A stretch of DNA of 26,818 bases, from contig JAAAIG010000506.1 of NCBI GenBank assembly GCA_015852425.1, forward strand, positions 1,137 through 27,954. The letters run 5' to 3'. The notes beneath the pieces are model-generated. The model saw only the letters and a program-made list of their open reading frames with translations. It was not told where the DNA came from and searched no databases. Shown here piece after piece: positions 21,509 to 26,818 of the stretch; position 1 is the stretch's first letter, and every line of letters begins with the position of its first letter. The stretch comes from Gryganskiella cystojenkinii. Lineage: Eukaryota; Mortierellomycota; Mortierellomycetes; Mortierellales; Mortierellaceae. Position numbers and translations under genes: made by a program.

Positions 21509-21785
21509 ACAACATCTCTTGTAGGCGTTGTTTGTACAGCTTCATTTTCTTTTGTGCATTTTTATTTTACTCAATTCCTTCAATTTCATAACGAAAATTA
21601 AAAGCTCTTTTCTTGATTGCTTGCGATGAGATGGCCACGGCAGTTTGATGTAGAGACGGACGGCGAACGAGATTTCAATGAAGTAAAACAGGAATTGCGA
21701 TATAATGGATGAGAATGAGTACGATTGAGAGGAGATGTAGCCAAACAAGCAGACCCGGGAGTTGACCCTTGATAGAAAATGGAGG

Positions 21786-22868
21786 CTACATGCTTGCAAG
21801 AGCGACGATAGTACCAACAGATCCGACCACGGCTCCGGCTAAGGCAGCACCAATGATCTTTGCGCGTTGGCTGCTTGCCTTGGGCTCTTCTGTGTCTGCG
21901 ATGGGTCTTTTGCGCTTGTGCGTGGAGGTAAAATGGCTGTCGGGAGTTGAGTTGATCTTGGCGGTCTCATCATGCATGGCTGTAACCGTTGTAGCGGTAG
22001 CATCGGGAGCAGCGTCGCATTCTTGGATGTTCTTGGACGATGACTCGTGACTCTATCGTTTTTGTTTGTTTTGTGAAACCACCATTACAATATGAGCATC
22101 AGCGATCACACGCGTGTCCTACAAAGACTGGTATTCCAGTGACGATTTTCGTTTTTTTTTACCTGAGCAGTGGTGCCGATGGTCACAGCGGAGTCTCCGC
22201 CACGAAGGAGGATCTCGCTTGTCGACATAGCTGGCACAGTTGTTGTAGTCATTTGAATCGAGAGAGACTCGACCGCAGTTGCCTGGTGCGGGATCTGGCC
22301 CTCGTATTCGTTCCCGTACTCATCAAGGCTTTCTTCCTGGTCTTTTTCCTCGTTCAGGCTATTATGCAACGTGGTAGCGGCTTTGGATTGGCCAACAAGG
22401 ATATCCGCTGGCTCGTCACCCGCCTCATCGCCGTCGTTGTCAAAGAAGCGGACGTGGTGTCTCCTTTCTATTAAAGTGTTTGTTTCCACAAGAATATTAA
22501 GGTTCAGGGTGCCTCGCGCCCTAGCTAATACTCTATGCAAATTGAAAAAGGCCGCTCCTGCAAAATAACATATGCTACTTACGACTCGGTCGAAAAACAT
22601 TCGGTCCCTCCACATCTTCGTCGTCGCCATCGACATTCACACTGCGGATGGCGAAAGCCTCGTCTTCGTCCTCAGGGCGAATGTCGTATTCGTCCATGCT
22701 GTCATATCCGGCAGCGTCACCATAGACCGGGTATTCATTGCGAGCTGAAGGTGGGTAGAAGAGCTCATCGTCCGAATAAGGTTCAGGATGAGCCGCAGTC
22801 TCTACAGACTTTTCCTCGTTTTCGTTGAAGACCGAACGGTGGTCGCGGTAGTTGGAATTGTTGAACAT
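21786..22868 (-). CDS. Acidic protein with C-terminal membrane segment, function unknown (285 aa)
   Basis: Exons 22868-22583, 22467-22163, 22052-21786; GT-AG and phases close (858 nt). Not recognised. Seen: an N-terminus (MFNNSNYRDHRSVFNENEE) rich in Asp, Glu, Tyr and Asn; acidic runs (PEDEDEA, DGDDEDVEG) and an acidic DNDGDEAGDEPAD; a Thr/Ser-rich middle; a basic HKRKRP; and a last stretch IIGAALAGAVVGSVGTIVA ending LASM, which is Gly/Ala-rich, hydrophobic and only a few residues from the stop. Inference: a tail-anchored protein with its acidic body in the cytosol, on the ER or mitochondrial outer membrane; the glycine zipper-like spacing would suit helix packing. The stop is convergent with GAR1 (278 bp apart). 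The ATG chosen lies downstream of a non-coding-looking pyrimidine stretch; the frame stays open further upstream, but only with low-complexity Phe/Lys-rich sequence. Confidence 0.72.
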
Positions 22869-23143
22869 GTTGAAGGTGTGTGCGCCAATGAGTTGAGATG
22901 GAGAATAGCAATAAACAAAAAAGCAGAAAAAGGGGGAGGGGACCAAAAGAATGAAAAATCGCCGACTGAACAAAGGCCCCCGTCTCTTATTTTTTGAGAT
23001 GATCCCCGTGATTCCTTTTTTTTTGTTGTTGTTCACTGCTGTGTAAAAAGGCTTTGTTGGACAGGAACAAACCAGCAACGACGCCTCTCTGAATCATTTT
23101 TTTTGTTTCCATTGTTTTATTCGACGTCATATTGGTACTGCAT
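22869..23143. promoter_or_regulatory. Promoter of the acidic membrane protein gene and 3' flank of the uL15 gene
   Basis: 275 bp between two minus-strand genes, with T/C-rich runs on the minus strand (CCCCCTTTTTCTGC, TTTTTTTTG) and no further gene visible. Confidence 0.45.
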
Positions 23144-24287
23144 TTAAGCAACCAACTGGACGGCACCACCAACAGCCTTGATCTTCTGCTCAGCAGCACG
23201 GGAGACATAGCGGGCCTTGACAATGACGGGCTGCTCGGGGAGACGACCCTTGGCGAGGACCTTGCCGAATCCGGCGCGGAGAGTGTCAATGACGGGGACA
23301 ACCTCGGTGTTCTTGGCAGCGTTCTTGCGGGTCTGCTCGGAGACGAGGGTCCAGAGAGTGTCCAAGTTGACAATGGGGCAGTGCTGACCGTTGCGGGTCA
23401 AGTGGAAGCGACGCATACCGACCTTACCGAAGTAACCGGGATGGTACTTGTCCATGTTGATACGGTGGTGGTGCTGACCACCGGCAAGACCACGACCTCC
23501 GGGATGCTTGCGGTGCTTGCCTGGTTGGATAAATTGACAGAGAGACAAGTTGTGGGTAAGTTGAGTTGTTCCAAGTATCCGAGAAAATGAAAAGAGCTTT
23601 ATCGAGTCCGTTTCAATATTTGTTGAAGAGTCCTCCTGTAGCCCCAATCCCTTCGTTTGTTGCCTGCCGGACGACAAGCAAATGTCCAGCGTTTTCCCTC
23701 ATCAGAGCAACTCGTGATGTCGATACAACCTCGATTTTTGTTGGAATATAACCGTTAGCAAGAAAAGGGCCTCCAAAGGATTGAATATGGCGAGTGCGAA
23801 CACTGCGGTTGTGTGGCCGGGTGGCTTTGTCGCCTCCTGAAGTCCGATTACCCCATTTGCTGAATGAATTTAGACTTGAACAAAGCGCCAATCGATCAAA
23901 AGTTCGCTTCCTTGCGGCAGGGCAGACTTTAGACCAACTCTGTGTGTCGCTACTGTGGCGATGTGCTGACTGGATGAACTGATGCCGATTTCTTTTGCAC
24001 TCCTAGTCTCGCCACCAATGTTGGACGCCATCCTGAATTGAACATAGAAGCTGATGTCTCCAGCGATTATTTTCTGTAAATCCAGAATTCCAATGAATCC
24101 GATGAATGATTTCGATGGTTGCCGAGAAACTCACCAACGCGACCGTGACCGGCACTGACGTGACCACGCTTCTTGCGGTTGTGATGCAGACGGGTGGGCT
24201 GTGAGAGAGATCATGACAGGATGTTAGTTTCGGATCGATGGTTGAGGGTGCCAATGGATGATGGATGGATTCTCCCTTCCGTACCAT
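23144..24287 (-). CDS. RPL28: Ribosomal protein uL15 (RPL28/L27a), 147 aa
   Basis: Exons 24287-24285 (the ATG alone), 24198-24135, 23520-23144; introns 24284-24199 (86 nt) and 24134-23521 (614 nt), both GT-AG; phases close (444 nt). Seen: [92 protein letters not shown] and the C-terminal VGGAVQLVA. This is eukaryotic uL15 (L27a; yeast Rpl28, 149 aa), a 60S protein. The Met must come from the isolated ATG because the second exon begins directly with Pro. The second intron is several times longer than those of non-ribosomal genes here. It shares a 184-bp divergent promoter with the eL43 gene. Confidence 0.95.
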
Positions 24288-24471
24288 GGCTGAAAAAAAT
24301 GAAGAGGGGGAATTACAACTGCACGTCCAGGGTTCCCTTTTTGGCCTGCGAAAAATTGAAAAAATAATACACATGACCCCTTAACGAAATCACTTCCCGT
24401 CCTTGCTGAGTACAAACTCGGACCACGAAGACTTTTGTTGAGTCCCTCCTTTCAAATCCACTCCAATCAAA
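24288..24471. promoter_or_regulatory. Shared divergent promoter of uL15 and eL43 ribosomal-protein genes
   Basis: 184 bp between the ATG of the minus-strand uL15 gene and the ATG of the plus-strand eL43 gene. It contains A/T-rich AAAAATTGAAAAAATAATAC near the middle and C/T-rich leader sequence towards eL43. Inference: a bidirectional promoter giving stoichiometric expression of two 60S proteins. I cannot assign a specific factor site. Confidence 0.7.
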
Positions 24472-25611
24472 ATGGTACTGTCAAAGCAAGACAAATCCAT
24501 CGGTGCGATGCATGGTCTATCCATCGATCTATGACAGTCTGTGCATCACACCATCTGTCTGTCTCGAGGAATACAACGGCGCGGCGGACACCATGATAAG
24601 GAGCCAGGACCAGGATCAAGGATTTGAATCCACATCGACATCAGCATTGGCTAAAAGGATTGAAAGTGATGCATGGGGGACATTTGATTCACCTCGAGTC
24701 TCCATGAGGACGGCAGTGGGGCGTTCAAAGTGCGACCCATCACACAATCGCTTTGCTACTCTCTGTCTCTCACTCCCTCGACTCTGCAAGATTCCTCTCT
24801 TCATCCGCGGCCACATGGAGCGGATTTGTCTTGGATGGTGGCGTACTCTTGAAGAATCTCCTACTCAAGAGCATGCCTTGACTATGATCTGATGGCAGAC
24901 TTTGTGACTCAGTGGACCGTTGCGAGCAAAGCTCGACATGTTTTTGTCTTCGACCAGGCAGACAGACCCCATTGAAACTGTTCACAACCTTGGACTTTTC
25001 GATATCTCTACAACTTCAATCGACCGACTCTCGGGCTCCACCGAGGAGAAAACACTGGATCTACTTGCAGGACAGAGAGCCGTACAATCGACAATCGACA
25101 CTCGACACACCTTTATTTCGATCTTTTGACTCGAACAGAAAACTCACCAATATCAACCGTCATGGTTTTTACCCTGTCTGCTGTGTAGGCTAAGCGCACT
25201 AAGAAGGTCGGAGTTGTTGGTAAATACGGTGTCCGTTATGGTGCCTCGCTCCGTAAGCAGGTCAAGAAGATGGAAATCACCCAGCATAGCAAGTACACTT
25301 GCACTTTCTGCGGTCGTGTAAGTTTATTTTTGTTCGCTCTATCTAGCAGCAAGCTCGGGAAAGAACCGGTTTCCCCTTTTTGTCGACAGCGTGCTCTCTT
25401 TTCTTCTTTATTGTAAGGATGAAACGCTAACCAGGATTCCTCCTTTTTTACCACGACTGTATAGGATGCCGTCAAGCGCCAGGCCGTTGGTATCTGGGGC
25501 TGCAAGGGATGCAAGAAGGTCATGGCCGGAGGTGCCTGGACTTTGTCCACCACCGCTGCTGCCACTGTCCGCTCCACCACCCGTCGTCTCCGCGAGATCA
25601 TGGAGGTTTAA
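24472..25611 (+). CDS. RPL43: Ribosomal protein eL43 (RPL43/L37A), 92 aa
   Basis: Exons 24472-24474 (the ATG alone), 25189-25317, 25465-25611; introns 24475-25188 (714 nt) and 25318-25464 (147 nt), GT-AG; phases close (279 nt). Seen: [32 protein letters not shown], then [19 protein letters not shown] and [13 protein letters not shown]. The CTFC...CKGC pair is the zinc ribbon of eL43, and the length equals that of the family (92). It is a 60S component. The short frames inside the long first intron carry no domain I recognise. Confidence 0.96.
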
Positions 25612-26121
25612 GCGCTTTCTCTCTTCATTTCTAGTTCAACAAGGATGGAGGAAGGTTCTGCAGCTTTCTATTGCCAATAAACAAACAGAAAAAAAAATAT
25701 AAGCTCAATCCCGAAACGGGCTGTTGTACTGTACATCTTCAGGATGGAGCTCCTTATTGCTCATGTCAGAGGTACCGAGTCCCTTATTTTTCTCGTGGTA
25801 CTGTCCCGTCGTCAGGTCCTAGGTCGCGAATCAGGAACTGTCTTCAGTAATGAGCTCGCGGGTTTGAAAAGAAGAAAACGACGTCCTTCGGGACTAGGCT
25901 TCCCCTCCGCTGTGTCAGTGTCTATTCGAGCCCACTCTTATGCTGCCAAGTACCTCCAAGGCGTACATGTTTGGGTTGCGGTTGCGGTTGCCAGCCTTTC
26001 CACAATCAACATGTTGCTTCTTGTCTGCGTTTATCCCTCCTTCTAACAACATTTTCTCTGGCGACTCACCCCTCCATCTCTTTTCCTTGCAATTTTGATC
26101 TTTACCACAACCAAACCCGCC
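25612..26121. promoter_or_regulatory. RPL43 3' flank and promoter/leader of the small secreted-protein gene
   Basis: 510 bp. Near 25674 an AATAAA-like ACAAACAGAAAAAAAAATATAAG follows the RPL43 stop. From 26036 the plus strand is C/T-rich with ACCACAACCAAACCCGCC directly before the ATG at 26122, a good fungal leader. An open frame at 25744-26046 shows no domain or signal and I do not call it. Confidence 0.45.
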
Positions 26122-26559
26122 ATGGTGCGCTCAATTAAGGGAACAAGCGCGAGCGGATTTCGCCAATCGCATATCCGCAGCTACCTCACAAGCCTCGTCC
26201 TCATTCTTTTCATTATCCTGCCAGTGCTTAGTTTGCCGCTGGAACGTCGCCGCAGCCCATTGGTCTCAGTTCTTCTTGGTTCCAGTGGATATCGCGGTAC
26301 TCAGTCTAGGGGCAACGGAGGAGGGGTGTCCGTTGGTCTGGGGAGAATATTTCATCTTCGTCAACCTCCATCGTCTCTGGTACATAGGAGTGAGCTTGAT
26401 CATGCCGGTCATTCCAGTCTCGAAAAAAGAACTCTGCACAAACGTTCGCATGGAAAGGACTACATCCTGCAAGAAAACGGGTCCTTGCGAGGGAATATGG
26501 TCCCATCAAGTTCTCATATGCAACCAGTCACAGCGGTGCAGCTAGACCAACTCGAATGA
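26122..26559 (+). CDS. Small putative secreted protein with basic processing sites (145 aa), unknown function
   Basis: Not recognised. Seen: start MVRSIKGTSASGFRQSH, a hydrophobic stretch about residues 21-38 (YLTSLVLILFIILPVLSL) fitting a signal peptide or anchor, then RRR at 42-44, and further dibasic sites EKR at 101-103 and HKR at 106-108; the rest is Ser/Gly/His-rich without cysteine. Inference: a secreted precursor trimmed by a Kex2-like protease. The promoter-like leader upstream supports a real start. Caution: a second open frame (26276-26545) overlaps the C-terminal half and contains six cysteines (for example CPLVWG, CKKTGPC, CNQSQRC). An intron joining the signal peptide to that frame would give a Cys-rich secreted protein instead; possible donors lie near 26277 and 26299, but no convincing intron is visible. 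Confidence 0.5.
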   Translation: MVRSIKGTSASGFRQSHIRSYLTSLVLILFIILPVLSLPLERRRSPLVSVLLGSSGYRGTQSRGNGGGVSVGLGRIFHLRQPPSSLVHRSELDHAGHSSLEKRTLHKRSHGKDYILQENGSLRGNMVPSSSHMQPVTAVQLDQLE

Positions 26560-26764
26560 AAGGCGTAGGTTCACCACGGCCGAGCAAGTGGTCCTCTTTT
26601 CATGTGTTCCTGCAGATCGACGCCTATGTTACGCCAACGAACGAATAAACAACTAAGCACTGTGAGCACAGTCATTTTGATGGCGGCCACTCTGATAGGC
26701 GAAAGTTGATTGCAAAGAGCACACCCTGTGACAGGAGGAACCCTTTTCCAGAGACCGTTGCATG
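26560..26764. other. 3' flank without a visible gene
   Basis: About 205 bp after the small secreted-protein gene. An AATAAA occurs at 26644. Nothing else is supported before the transposon-like end. Confidence 0.4.
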
Positions 26765-26818
26765 TACAGTCGAAACCCGATTATCCGTCATTTTTACTAG
26801 TGAAAAGTGACGGATAAC
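26765..26818 (+). mobile_element. Probable terminal inverted repeat of a pogo/Tc1-mariner-type DNA transposon, cut by the window end
   Basis: Seen: a TA dinucleotide at 26765 followed by CAGTCGAAACCCGATTATCC and then a near-perfect hairpin, TTATCCGTCATTTTTACT (26781-26798) against AGTGAAAAGTGACGGATAA (26799-26817). Known: Tc1/mariner/pogo elements end in CAGT-like repeats flanked by a duplicated TA. Inference: the left end of an element or of a small non-autonomous (MITE-like) derivative that continues beyond the window. Confidence 0.45.

Noticed and set aside
23521..24134. Intronic box C/D snoRNA in the long uL15 intron
   Set aside because: I found no RUGAUGA/CUGA pair with terminal stems on the sense strand; H/ACA cannot be excluded by eye.
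25744..26046. 100-codon open frame after RPL43
   Set aside because: No recognisable domain; it overlaps the promoter of the next gene and has no leader of its own.
1..26818. CRISPR arrays, rRNA and prokaryotic operon signals
   Set aside because: None seen; the DNA is eukaryotic with spliced genes throughout.

Overview
The window is nuclear DNA of an intron-rich fungus. Almost every gene is split by GT-AG introns of roughly 50-130 nt, promoters are pyrimidine-rich, and the protein families are fungal or pan-eukaryotic. The intron density, the fungal DUF3605 gene, a UHRF1-type gene and a TnpB/Fanzor-like relic fit an early-diverging fungus, most likely Mortierellomycota (Mortierella/Linnemannia/Podila type). 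That placement is inference. Exon chains below were built by hand from splice sites, reading phase and family alignment from memory; for all complete multi-exon models the phases close exactly.

Left part (1-9027, all minus strand): a J-domain protein with a long Ser/Asn/His/Gln-rich N-terminus, cut by the window edge; CDC45 (8 exons, 654 aa), the replicative helicase (CMG) factor; and a VPS3/TGFBRAP1-type CORVET subunit (13 exons, 1054 aa), which contains one GC-AG intron.

Middle (about 9.70-15.09 kb, plus strand): a decayed gene whose pieces read, in order, as an XPG/FEN1-like nuclease (N and I regions), a low-complexity acidic linker, and a TnpB/Fanzor-like C-terminus (an N-terminal lobe, RuvC-I with DVDPG, and a zinc ribbon followed by the RDRDHDAATN motif). 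Recognisable introns remain, but the frame is broken by many indels and stops. The flanking genes are perfectly open, so this is real decay rather than poor sequence. It is the most unusual object here: apparently the remains of a two-nuclease (XPG-PIN plus TnpB-like RuvC) fusion protein.

Right part (15.1-26.8 kb): RPL39 (eL39); a DUF3605 / GlcNAc-induced-protein-1 family gene; a UHRF1-like E3 ligase (Ubl-SRA-RING, without TTD/PHD) only 86 bp further on; GAR1 (H/ACA snoRNP); a minus-strand acidic protein of unknown function with a C-terminal membrane segment; a divergent ribosomal-protein pair, uL15 (RPL28/RPL27A, minus) and eL43 (RPL43, plus), sharing a 184-bp promoter; a small putative secreted protein; and, at the very edge, what looks like the terminal inverted repeat of a pogo/Tc1-type DNA transposon.

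Themes: housekeeping genes for replication (CDC45), endolysosomal traffic (VPS3) and ribosome/snoRNP production (RPL39, GAR1, uL15, eL43), plus one chromatin gene (UHRF1-like), interrupted by a nuclease-gene relic. Two ribosomal-protein genes, and probably the third, have a first coding exon consisting of the ATG alone. I saw no tRNA, rRNA or CRISPR array.
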